DNA of 6,635 nucleotides from Desulfobacterales bacterium (GCA_025454275.1 JALOOS010000266.1:1-6635); one strand, 5' to 3'. Positions 1 to 6,635 are shown, counted from the first letter of the stretch. The notes: generated from the letters alone by a model not told the origin. Numbers and translations: made by a program.

Positions 1-3000
1 GGGCCGTGAGCGCCTTGAAGGAGGCCCGCTCCAGGGCGGCAAGGATCTCCCGCCACTCCGCTTCGAACACCGCCATGGCGCCCTCCGGATCGTTCGCGGC
101 CGCCAGCAGCATGGAGCGCACGTCCTCCATCACGTCCGAGACGACGACCGCCCACCAGGCGTGGCGCTCGAAGTGCTGGCCCATCCCGGCGTAAGAGTTG
201 TCCGAGGTGAGGCTCATCAAGGCCACGTCCGGCAGCCGCATGCGCCGCACGAGGTCCTCCATGAAAACCGCGTACTGGCCGAAGCGGCAGGGGCCGGAGC
301 CGGTCGCCATGAAGTAGACCACCACCTCCTCCGGGCGGCGGCCGTTCTGGACGTAGCTGAGGAGGGTCCCGGTGGTCAGGATCAGCGGCAGGCACTCCTT
401 GCAGGAGGTGTTGGCCCGGCCGACCTTGAGAACGGCCTCGTCGTTTTCGCGTGCGGCCTTGGCGTTCAGGCCGTAGCCGCGCATGAAGGCGGCGAACGCC
501 TCGGACCCGAGCCGGCCCATGGAGGGGATGAGCACGGTGACCCGCGGGTCGCCGAGCGGCAGCAGATCGCCGGCGGAGGTGCGCACCTGGAGCCGGCCGG
601 CGTCCACCACGGTCCGGGCGGGGGTGAAGGCCGCGGCCGGCGGGGGGATGAGCCGGCGGTCGGAGAGGTGGCGGTAGGCCTGGACGATGTCCAGAAACGC
701 CTCCACCCGTGTCTCGAGCCCGGCATCGGCCGTGTGGCTGTCGAGTTCGAGGGTCAGGGAGGGTTTGCGCCCCATCACCTCCCGCACGTAGCCGATGAGA
801 AAGGAGTCCGGACCGCAGGAGAAGTTGGTGATGTAGGTGGCGAAGAGCTGGGGGTGTCGTTCCACGAGCCGGGCGGCTTTCATGATCAGCTTGCCCATGC
901 CCCAGTACATGCGCCGCTTGGAGCGCTCGGGTTCCAGGTCCAGGAAATCGAGAGGGATCACCGGCACCCCGCGGGAGGCGAACTTGTGGGGGATGCCCAT
1001 GTGCGCCTCATCGACGAAGCCGCTGTAGGGCCGGGAGAGGATCACCACCCCGATCCGCCGGGGGTCGGATTCCAGCTCGGCCAGGATCCGCCGCCCCTCG
1101 GCTTTCATCGCCGCCCCGCAGGCGATCTGCTGTTCCACGGCGGCCGCAAAGGCCTCGCGGGCGGTGCGCTCCCCGACGCCCATCGCGCGGGCCGCCTCGA
1201 TCAGCGGGCGCTCGGCGCCGCGCAGCCCCCGCGCCAGGTCGATGACGGGCGTGATCAGGCGGGTGCCCCGGCGCCGGAGCGCCTCCAGCCGCTCGCGAAA
1301 GGCGGTCTGGAGATAATAGGTCTCGCCCTGCACCAGCGGGCAGACCGAGGACTGGGAGCTGCTCGCATCGTCGCTGTTGGGCACCGCCTTGAAATGGGGC
1401 AGGAAGATGAACTCGGGCGGGTCCTCGGAGGCAATGAGCGCGTGGAAGAACCCGTGGGCCAGCTCGACGGGGTAGCAGAAGGCGGCCCCGCGCTGGTCGA
1501 TCCCCTCCGGCGCGGCGCGCTCGGACAGGACGAGGTCGAAGCCCAGGCGGTTGAAAAAATGGGCGTAGAGCGGGTAGTAGGTGTTGACGAGGAAGCTCCG
1601 GTTCATCCCGACCCGGCCGCGCGGGGCGGCGGGCGGCTGGGGCGCGAAGGTCTCGAAGACCAGTCTCTGGCGGCGCCGCACGAGGTCGAGCGTCTCGATC
1701 TCGTAGTGCACGTTGTGCCGCAGGTTGTAGTAACGGTTGCAGGCCCCGCCGAAGGGATACTTGCGGCCCTCCACCTCGATCACGGCGATCGGGCAGCGCC
1801 GGTCGCATTTCTCCCTGCCGCCGCGGCAGGTGAAGCTGCGGCCGTAGCTGACCGCGCGGCCGGCCAGCGCCGCAAGATCGAAGGCGGCCTCGGAGATGAG
1901 GCCGCTGTCGATCCGCCTGCCCACCTCCAGGGCGACCCCGAAGGCGCCCATCAGCCCGGGTTCGGGCGGCACGATGATGGGTTTGCCCACCAGGGCGGCC
2001 ATGGCCAGGGGCACGGCCCGGTTGTAGCACACCCCGCCCTGCATGAAGACCTTCCTGCCCACCGGCCGGTTGCCCTTGACGCGGTTGGAGTAGTTCATGC
2101 AGATCGAATAGACCAGGCCGGCGACGATGTCCTCGTGCGCCACCCCCTCGTGGATCGCGTTCTTGATGTCCGAGGCGATGAAGGCGGCGCACTGGTCGTT
2201 GAAGTTCGGGGGTCGCGACCCCTTGAGGGCGATGGCGGCGATCTCCTCCATGCGCACTCCGAGGGTCTCCAGCGCCGACTCCTCCAGGAAGGAGCCGGTG
2301 CCGGCCGAGCAGGCCTCGTTCATGGCATAGTCGGAGGGCACGGAGTTGGTGATGTAGGTGTACTTGGCATCCTGCCCGCCGATCTCGAAAATGGTGTCCA
2401 CCGCCGGGTCGAAGTGGACGGCGGCCGCGGCGTGGGCGATGATCTCGTTGATGATCCCGTCGGTCAGGGCATGCAGCCCGGCGATCTGCCGGCCCGATCC
2501 GGTCACCCCGAGGCCCGTGATGCGGACCGTGCGCGGGTCGGCCTGGGCGGCGACCTGATCGAGGAGCGCGGCGTAGCAGCGGCGGGAGGCCCCCACGGGG
2601 TCTCCGCTGGTGCGCAGGTAAACCGAGGCGAGCAGGGCGTTGTCCGGGCGCCGGAGCAGAACGGCCTTGGTGGTGGTGGAACCGACGTCCAGACCGAGGA
2701 GGCAGGCGTCCCCCGGGCGGATCGCGTCGCGCTCGATCTGCTTGAACTCGACCATGGGCTCGAATTCGCTGAGCGGGGCGAGGGTGGCGAAAGCGCTTGA
2801 TCCTTCGGCGAAAAGCCGGTCGAAGCCCGGAAAGGGCATCGTCTCGTGGGCAAGGCCCCAGAGCGCGGCCCCCAGCGCCTCCATGTAAGGCGCCTCTTCG
2901 GGGACGATCAGACCGGGGATCTCCTGGCGCAAGTAGTCGATCATCATGCGGTTCCGGGCCGTACCCCCGGTGATCATGATGCCGCGCCGCTCGATCTTCT

Positions 3001-3608
3001 TCAGCAGCTCCAGGATCTTGTTGGCCATCATCTTGCAGAGGCCGGCCGTGACCCGGGACTTGGGGACCCCCTTGTTGGTGGCTGCAGAAAACCGAGCAGC
3101 GGCCCGAGACGTGGTGAGGCTCGGCCACGGTCGCGAACCGGGCGGCCTCATCGAGGCTCACGTCCATCCGCCGCAGCTGCTGCAGGAAGAACTCCCCGGT
3201 GCCGGAGGCGCACTTGTTGCCCGTGATGACGTTGGCGATCCGGCCGCGGCGGTCGAGCGCATAGACCATGAAGGTCTCCCCGCCCGCCGAGACCACGGCC
3301 GGGCACTCCATCCCCTCGGGTTTGACGTAGGGGTAGGCGTGCTCCACCGCCTCGGGTTCCGGGATCGAGGTCAGGTTGACGAAGTGCCGGAACTTGCGGC
3401 CGGTGGCGGTGATCCGGTCGATGTCGCGGAGGTCGAGCCCCTGGAGGGCCCGGGTCAGGGTGGCCTTGGGGTTGCCCTCGTGCGGGAAAAGCGCATGGCC
3501 GAGAACGTTGGGGCGGCCGCCCGCCCCATCCCGGGCGGATTCCACCCGGCAGATGGAGATGGTCGAGGCCCCCAGGCAGATTCCCAGTGATGTCAGCGGT
3601 TCGGTCAT
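1..3608 (-). CDS. Large fused acyl-CoA dehydratase activase (BadF/BcrA/HgdC ATPases + DUF2229 + D-component-like), 3'-partial, frameshifted
   Basis: About 1,200 codons are visible and the C-terminus lies beyond base 1. Numbering joins the two frames at the break. ATPase domain 1: GICLGAST (9-16, without the usual Asp), AGGET (108-112), KCASGTG (132-138), GRCSVFC ending at C175, then, in the new frame, ATNKG and TGGTARN (about 213-219). ATPase domain 2 is canonical: DVGSTTTK (from 307), EIGGQD (408-413), EACSAGTG (C433), DQCAAF (C473), GGVCYN (524-529). Cysteines C594, C601, C605 and C623 follow, then a DUF2229-type region (from about 668) and HGD-D-like segments with SRPY (858-861), NFSCGPDSF (C931), CKEC (1069-1072) and GSGPC (C1107). 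Known family role: HgdC-type activases bind a [4Fe-4S] cluster and use ATP to inject a low-potential electron into 2-hydroxyacyl-CoA dehydratases or benzoyl-CoA reductases; the substrate of this fused class is not evident here. Start ATG 3608 was chosen because family members begin just before GICLGAST; ATG 3656 in frame is the alternative, and neither has a good Shine-Dalgarno. The frame changes at 3080-3086, so this is a pseudogene or an assembly error. Family call confident; integrity doubtful. Confidence 0.88.
3080..3086 (-). other. Frameshifting deletion junction inside the activase gene
   Basis: On the minus strand the upstream frame reads ...GRCSVFC and ends at codon 3084-3086 (TGC). 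One extra A follows (3083), and the family sequence then resumes in another frame at 3082 with ATNKGVPKSRVTAGLCKMM. Relatives of this protein normally read CSVFC-KSDCTH-ATNKG, so the simplest reconstruction is loss of 17 bases that encoded KSDCTH, including one conserved cysteine. The reconstruction rests on my knowledge of the family, not on an alignment. The frame change itself is seen directly: the upstream frame continues as an implausible Arg/Gly/Pro-rich tail, while the other frame stays recognisable to base 1. The junction contains CTGCAG. Confidence 0.8.
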
Positions 3609-3687
3609 GATTCGGAGGCAGCGGCCGTTCGAGTCGATTTCAATCAATAGCCCCATGAACCGTTCGGGGTGAGTTCCTGCACGAACA

Positions 3688-3716
3688 TAAATAGTGCAAA
3701 CCCGGCAGGTTGGCAA
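3688..3716 (-). promoter_or_regulatory. Putative sigma-70 promoter for the activase gene
   Basis: On the minus strand, TTGCCA (3711-3716, 5 of 6 matches to the -35 consensus) is followed after exactly 17 bases by TATTTA (3688-3693, 3 of 6 to the -10). It sits in a locally AT-richer patch of a very GC-rich spacer. Transcription would start near 3681, leaving a leader of about 72 bases before ATG 3608 or 24 before ATG 3656. The weak -10 keeps confidence moderate. It suggests the activase gene can be transcribed independently of the phosphatidyltransferase gene upstream. Confidence 0.4.
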
Positions 3717-3771
3717 GCGCATACCCCCCGGTGGGAGCCCGCGGGCGGGGTCGGCGGGAGGGAGGCCCCGT

Positions 3772-5262
3772 TCAGGTCGGCCTGCGGCGGTCTTCCCGCG
3801 CGGCGACTTGAGGATCGATCCGGCTCGTGAAGAGGGGCGAGAGGGTGTAGAGCAGCATCTGGGCCAGGAGCAGGTGGCCGTAGAACGGGGTCAGCAGCGA
3901 GAGCATCAGTGCGAGCAGGTTGATCCGGGTGAGCCAGGGGTGGCGGCCCATCCAGCGGCCGATGTGGAGGTAGCGGATGGGGTAGGCGTTCATGACGAGG
4001 GCGGTGGCGATCATCACGCCGAGTGAGAAAAAGGCCCAGAACCGCTCCACCTCGGGCGCATCCCCTGAGACCTGGGAGAAGATGACCATCGGAGCGATGA
4101 CGAGCATGGCCCCGGCCGGGGTGGGCATCCCCTTGAAAAAACCGGGGATGGGCGCGGTGTCCAGCGTAAAATAGACCAGCCGGCCGATGCCGGCCACGGC
4201 ATAGGCGAGCGCCACCCAGCCGTAGGGCAGGCGCTCCATGGCCGGGTCCGGGTAGTCGGACATCAGAAGGTAGAAAATCAGGGCCGGGGCGATGCAGAAG
4301 CTCAGGGCGTCGGCGATGTCGTCGAGCAGCCCCCCCATGCTCACGCGGCCGGGTCTGGGCTCGGCCCCGGGCAGCGGCTCGGTGAGGCCGAGCCGCCGGG
4401 CGACGGCCCCGTCCAATTTGTCGAAGAGGGCTGCGCCCAGCAGGAAGAGCGAGGCTTCGCGCACCCGCCCCTGGGCGGCGAAAAACACCGCGAGCAACCC
4501 CATCATCGCGTTCATCACGGTCAGCGCATTGGGGAAGAAGGCCAGGATGCGCCGGCGCAGGGCCTCGTTGCCGAGGCACATCTCATCGAGGCAGAGCGTG
4601 CCGTAGCGGCGGACCAGGCTGGCCATGGAGGCGGCGTTGATGATGAAGAAGACGATCTCGATGAAGAACAGGGTGCGCAGGGGGGAGTGGCCCACCTTCG
4701 AGATCCAGCTGTATACGAAATAGGGCGGGCCGTCGGGGACATAGAAGACATAGGCATACAGCAGGGCCCCGACCGGGGCGGCGACGATCGTGCGCAGGCG
4801 GGTGAACTCGCGGTACTCGATGTCCTGGTCGAAGCGCTGGGCGACCCCGCGCATGAAGTGGGCGAAGTTGTCCCGGATCAAGACGGTCACGGCCAGGAAG
4901 AGCACCAGCACGGCATGGAGGAGCTCGGTCTTCTTGGGGTCCGGCACCACATAGAGCAGCCGCCACATGGCCCCCACGGCCACCAGCGGGAAGATGATCG
5001 AATAGACCAGTTTGTCGAGGATGCGGTCGGCCAGTTGGGCCATCTGGGGGTGGGGGTAGAACCGGGCGGCGAACCAGCCGTCGACCAGGTCGAAGGTCAT
5101 GGCGATGAAGAGCAGGATGACCCCGACGGTGTAGAGGGTCGCGTTGCGGTCCCACATCACCGCCACGGCGCAGAGCATGCCGCCGAAGACCAGCGGCAGG
5201 CGCCCGTACACCAGGACGGCGGTGAGCTTCTGCGGGATGCCGGCTCTGCTGCTCGCGTTCAT
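3772..5262 (-). CDS. Tandem-domain CDP-alcohol phosphatidyltransferase (PssA-like C-terminal half)
   Basis: An intact 496-residue polytopic membrane protein. CDP-alcohol phosphatidyltransferases transfer a phosphatidyl group from CDP-diacylglycerol to an alcohol at the membrane face, making phospholipid headgroups. Two copies of the signature D-x2-DG-x2-AR-x8-G-x3-D-x3-D are visible. Copy 1 (58-83) keeps D58, D61, G62, A65, D79 and D83, but its Arg is displaced by one (R67) and the Gly is Ala. Copy 2 (281-318) keeps D281, D284, G285, A288, R289, G310, D314 and D318, with about 12 extra residues between AR and the second Gly. The second half has features of phosphatidylserine synthase: PNALTVMNAMMGLLAV (244-259) and FFKGMPTPAGA (375-385). 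Hydrophobic helices fill both halves; the tail is charged (REDRRRPT). ATG 5262 has GGAG nine bases upstream and lies about 105 bases below a good promoter; in-frame GTG 5367 and TTG 5403 upstream fall at the predicted transcription start and in the -35 box, so they are rejected. Serine as substrate of domain 2 is inferred; domain 1 may act on another alcohol or be degenerate. Confidence 0.85.
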   Translation of the reverse strand: MNASSRAGIPQKLTAVLVYGRLPLVFGGMLCAVAVMWDRNATLYTVGVILLFIAMTFDLVDGWFAARFYPHPQMAQLADRILDKLVYSIIFPLVAVGAMWRLLYVVPDPKKTELLHAVLVLFLAVTVLIRDNFAHFMRGVAQRFDQDIEYREFTRLRTIVAAPVGALLYAYVFYVPDGPPYFVYSWISKVGHSPLRTLFFIEIVFFIINAASMASLVRRYGTLCLDEMCLGNEALRRRILAFFPNALTVMNAMMGLLAVFFAAQGRVREASLFLLGAALFDKLDGAVARRLGLTEPLPGAEPRPGRVSMGGLLDDIADALSFCIAPALIFYLLMSDYPDPAMERLPYGWVALAYAVAGIGRLVYFTLDTAPIPGFFKGMPTPAGAMLVIAPMVIFSQVSGDAPEVERFWAFFSLGVMIATALVMNAYPIRYLHIGRWMGRHPWLTRINLLALMLSLLTPFYGHLLLAQMLLYTLSPLFTSRIDPQVAAREDRRRPT

Positions 5263-5339
5263 GGTTCCCGACTCCGGGTAAGGTTGCTGGGGGCCCTTTG
5301 CGGGGGCAGGCTGGGACGATATGCCGCGCACCGGTTTCC

Positions 5340-5357
5340 CGCCGGGAGAGGCCGGCG
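5340..5357 (-). other. Small GC hairpin in the 5' leader of the phosphatidyltransferase mRNA
   Basis: On the minus strand, CGCCGG (5352-5357) and CCGGCG (5340-5345) pair perfectly around a six-base loop. It lies about 10 bases after the predicted transcription start and about 80 bases before ATG 5262. There is no T-run after it, so it is not an intrinsic terminator; it may stabilise the message or mean nothing in such GC-rich DNA. Confidence 0.3.
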
Positions 5358-5374
5358 ATATAGACACTCTCTCC

Positions 5375-5403
5375 TTAATAAAAAATGGGGGCGGCGAAGT
5401 CAA
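5375..5403 (-). promoter_or_regulatory. Putative sigma-70 promoter for the phosphatidyltransferase gene
   Basis: On the minus strand, TTGACT (5398-5403, 5 of 6 to consensus) is followed after exactly 17 bases by TATTAA (5375-5380, 4 of 6). The spacer ends in a run of six Ts, unusual for this GC-rich window. Transcription would begin near 5368, giving a leader of about 105 bases to ATG 5262. The AAGGAGAG just downstream overlaps the -10 box, so it is not likely to be transcribed as a ribosome binding site. Confidence 0.55.
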
Positions 5404-5418
5404 GAAAGTCCCGATCTC

Positions 5419-5442
5419 TCACGTACCCGTTCACGTACTCGT
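5419..5442. repeat. Tandem 12-bp repeat, two copies
   Basis: TCACGTACCCGT (5419-5430) is directly followed by TCACGTACTCGT (5431-5442), identical at 11 of 12 positions, and then by a partial ACACGG. The unit itself resembles two six-base steps of the xxCGTx type. The repeat lies between the promoter of the phosphatidyltransferase gene and the CGTGAAC repeats. Confidence 0.7.
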
Positions 5443-5483
5443 ACACGGATTTTTGCCGTATTAAACTTTCGTGAACGTGAACG
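5428..5483. repeat. Inverted repeat, 9-bp arms
   Basis: CGTTCACGT (5428-5436) is the exact reverse complement of ACGTGAACG (5475-5483), separated by 38 bases that hold an AT-rich patch. It could form a long-loop hairpin or serve as a paired binding site. A further perfect 8-bp inverted pair lies beside it: GTTTTGCG (5483-5490) and CGCAAAAC (5543-5550). Confidence 0.5.
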
Positions 5484-5624
5484 TTTTGCGGCTATCCATT
5501 GACCGGCTTCCTGAATCCCGAACCCCAACCGTGAACCGTGAACGCAAAACCCGCCAACCTCTTGTCCCGCCTCCCATCCCGCATCCGAGGCCTTGCCTCA
5601 ACCTTTTGAGCCCGAACCGTGAAC
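5429..5624. repeat. Cluster of CGTGAAC heptamers (five direct, one inverted)
   Basis: CGTGAAC occurs on the plus strand at 5470-5476, 5476-5482, 5530-5536, 5537-5543 and 5618-5624, and in inverted form (GTTCACG) at 5429-5435. The longer core GAACCGTGAAC occurs twice, at 5533-5543 and 5614-5624, and CCGTGAA is in perfect tandem at 5529-5542. Six copies of one heptamer on two strands in 196 bases is far above chance (about 0.02 expected for equal base use). I cannot say whether this is a protein-binding array, a decayed intergenic repeat family or simple-sequence drift. Similar GAACCGTGAAC-type intergenic strings are my recollection from deltaproteobacterial genomes, not checked. Confidence 0.65.
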
Positions 5625-5724
5625 CCGGAACCGCATAGCCCGTATCTTGAAACCATGTTGCGTGCGGGCGGCATATCGGCTAATGAGATCCCATCGGTTC
5701 GAATCGCCTTCGGATGCGCCGCCC

Positions 5725-6635
5725 ATGACCTCCGCTCTCGGCCGCAAGGTCGGTATCGCCTCGCTCATCATGATGGGCTCGGTGTTTCTCAGCCGCGTGA
5801 TCGGGCTGCTGCGCGAAATGATCGTCGCCTACGTGGGCGGGGCCGGGGCGGAGGTGGATGCCTACCAGGTCGCCTTCGCTCTCCCGGAGGTGCTCAACCA
5901 CGTGCTGGCGAGCGGTTTTCTCTCCGTCACCTTCATCCCCATCTTCACCCGCTACCTGATGCGCGGCGACACCGAGGAGGCGTGGCATGTCTTCTCGATC
6001 ATCTTTTGCCTTTTCGGCCTCCTCGCCGCAGCCGGGACCCTGGCCGCCATGGCATACGCACCCAGCCTGGTGGCGCTGGCGGCGCCCGGGGTCCGGGAGC
6101 CCGAGGTGCTGGAGGCCGCGGTGCGGATGACCCGCATCATCCTCCCGGCGCAGGCGGCCTTCTTTGCCGGCGGGCTCTTCATGGCGGTGCAGTTCGCCCA
6201 CGGCCGGTTTCTCCTGCCGGCGGCCCGCGCCTCGGTATGGAGGGCTTTGCCTGGGGAGTCCTCGCCGGGGCGGCGGCCGGGAACCTCATTCTGCAGATGG
6301 CCGGGGCGCACCGGGTCGGCATGCGGCTGCGGTTCGCCTGGCTCTGGCGCCATCCCGATGTGCGGGAGTACCTGCGCCTGACCCTGCCCCTGATGGTGGG
6401 GATCAGCATGAGCTTTTCAACCGAGTTCCTCTTCCGCTTCTTCGGTTCCTATCTTCCGGCCGGGGGCATCGCGGTCCTGAACTTCAGCCTGCGGGTCATG
6501 CTCATCCTGGTGGGGGTCTTCGGCCAGGCCGTGGGCACGGCCTCCTATCCTTTCCTGGCCCGGCTGGCCGAGGCGGGGGATCTTGTCGCGATGAACCGGC
6601 TGTTGAACCAGACCCTGCGCTACCTGGCCCTGCTC
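5725..6635 (+). CDS. murJ: Lipid II flippase MurJ (MviN family), 3'-partial, frameshifted
   Basis: MurJ moves lipid-linked peptidoglycan precursor (lipid II) across the inner membrane; it is a MOP-superfamily protein with 14 helices and about 510 residues. About 303 residues are visible before the window ends. The N-terminus has the family pattern: SLIMMGSVFLSRVIGLLRE (13-31, with R24 and R30), VDAYQVAFALPEVLNH (44-59, with D45) and SGFLSVTFIPIFTRYL (63-78). The E. coli pair of arginines after the LPNLL motif is Asn-His here, which I believe occurs in a subfamily of relatives. After RFLLPA (161-166) the frame changes: homology resumes from 6222 as GPRLGMEGFAWGVLAGAAAGN and runs to the edge with LNFSLRVMLILVGVFGQAVG, its Arg at 6492-6494 matching the conserved helix Arg. 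ATG 5725 fits the usual MurJ N-terminus although its Shine-Dalgarno is weak (GGA about ten bases upstream); ATG 5683 would add 14 non-conserved residues. It is divergent from the phosphatidyltransferase gene. Family call secure; intactness is not. Confidence 0.88.
6216..6224 (+). other. Frameshifting deletion junction inside murJ
   Basis: Up to 6222 the frame of ATG 5725 reads ...HGRFLLPA. From about 6216-6222 the family sequence continues one frame over as (AG)GPRLGMEGFAWGV. MurJ relatives carry a further stretch between these points, roughly LAPLIYNLGII plus a Gly-rich turn, and it is absent here. If the break arose between two GCCGGCG copies (one spanning L-P-A codons, one spanning A-G-G codons) the loss would be about 40 bases, which agrees with the observed frame change; the size is an estimate from family memory. 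The original frame runs on only to a stop at 6379-6381 with an Arg/Gly-rich tail unlike MurJ. Confidence 0.75.

Larger units (their letters stand above)
5263..5724. other. Divergent intergenic region between the phosphatidyltransferase gene and murJ
   Basis: These 462 bases hold no credible gene. The left part (5263-5403) contains the leader, hairpin and promoter of the minus-strand phosphatidyltransferase gene. The middle (5419-5624) is a patch of short direct and inverted repeats built on CGTGAAC / GTTCACG, visibly less GC-rich than the genes. The right part (5625-5724) precedes murJ; I find no convincing sigma-70 promoter or strong Shine-Dalgarno there, so murJ expression signals are unassigned. 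Short open frames in this stretch have no family resemblance and no ribosome binding site. Confidence 0.7.

Noticed and set aside
161..2800. Uninterrupted plus-strand frame of 879 codons antisense to the activase gene
   Set aside because: It is codon-aligned with the true minus-strand frame, rich in Gly/Ala/His/Asp/Val with no recognisable domain, and arises from high GC at third positions. The minus strand carries clear family motifs over the same bases.
1008..3083. Continuation of the activase start frame past the break as a long Arg/Pro/Gly-rich tail
   Set aside because: After GRCSVFC the translation loses all family resemblance, while the neighbouring frame shows GGTARN, DVGSTTTK and EIGGQD. 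It is an out-of-frame artefact.
3694..3720. Possible sigma-54 (-24/-12) element upstream of the activase gene
   Set aside because: TTTGCA could be a -12 element, but the position ten bases before its GC is CC instead of the required GG.
3737..3746. GCCCGCGGGC palindrome after the phosphatidyltransferase stop, considered as a terminator
   Set aside because: No loop of usable size and no T-run on the minus strand after it; chance palindromes are common at this GC content.
3644..4579. Minus-strand 311-codon frame overlapping the phosphatidyltransferase gene
   Set aside because: Low-complexity Arg/Pro/His/Gly product in another frame of the same strand; the overlapping frame has both catalytic motifs and membrane helices.
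4687..5502. Plus-strand 271-codon frame opposite the phosphatidyltransferase
   Set aside because: Antisense shadow rich in Gly, His, Asp and Glu, with no family pattern and running through the promoter and repeats.
5492..5674. Small 60-codon minus-strand frame in the divergent spacer
   Set aside because: No ribosome binding site, no resemblance to a known family, and it translates the short repeats.
5680..6201. Minus-strand 173-codon frame opposite murJ
   Set aside because: Charged, low-complexity shadow; the plus strand encodes recognisable MurJ helices.
1..6635. Mobile element, CRISPR array, toxin-antitoxin or defence system
   Set aside because: No transposase, integrase, regularly spaced long repeats, tRNA or small paired genes are present on either strand.

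Overview
The window is GC-rich bacterial chromosomal DNA with three large protein genes and no RNA gene, insertion sequence, CRISPR array or integrase. The gene content (a very large fused acyl-CoA dehydratase activase-type protein, a double CDP-alcohol phosphatidyltransferase and a MurJ-type flippase), with high GC and short GTGAAC-type intergenic repeats, suggests a Desulfobacterota (deltaproteobacterial) anaerobe. That assignment is inference from family knowledge, not from a marker gene.

Layout from left to right. Bases 1-3608 (minus strand) hold a BadF/BcrA/HgdC-type activase fused to DUF2229 and dehydratase D-like modules. It runs off the left edge (3' end missing) and carries an internal frameshift at about 3080-3086, where an apparent small deletion removes a conserved cysteine-containing segment. 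Bases 3609-3771 are a short spacer with a plausible sigma-70 promoter. Bases 3772-5262 (minus) hold an intact 496-residue membrane protein with two CDP-alcohol phosphatidyltransferase domains; the second looks like phosphatidylserine synthase. Bases 5263-5724 form a divergent intergenic region with a good minus-strand promoter, a leader hairpin and a cluster of short CGTGAAC-related repeats. From 5725 to the right edge (plus) lies murJ, the lipid II flippase gene, cut by the window end and also interrupted by a frameshifting deletion near 6216-6224.

Two of the three genes are therefore broken by internal deletions inside conserved segments, although translation on both sides of each break is otherwise clean. 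Either the source assembly is imperfect or both genes really carry lesions. MurJ is normally essential, which favours an assembly or amplification fault unless the genome has a second flippase.

Functionally, murJ and the phosphatidyltransferase are both envelope genes (peptidoglycan precursor export and phospholipid headgroup synthesis), transcribed divergently. The activase-type gene lies downstream of the phosphatidyltransferase in the same direction but appears to have its own promoter; its likely role is ATP-driven electron delivery in the 2-hydroxyacyl-CoA dehydratase / benzoyl-CoA reductase style, with an unknown target. I see no multi-gene defence or mobile system. The long open frames antisense to these genes are coding shadows caused by high GC.
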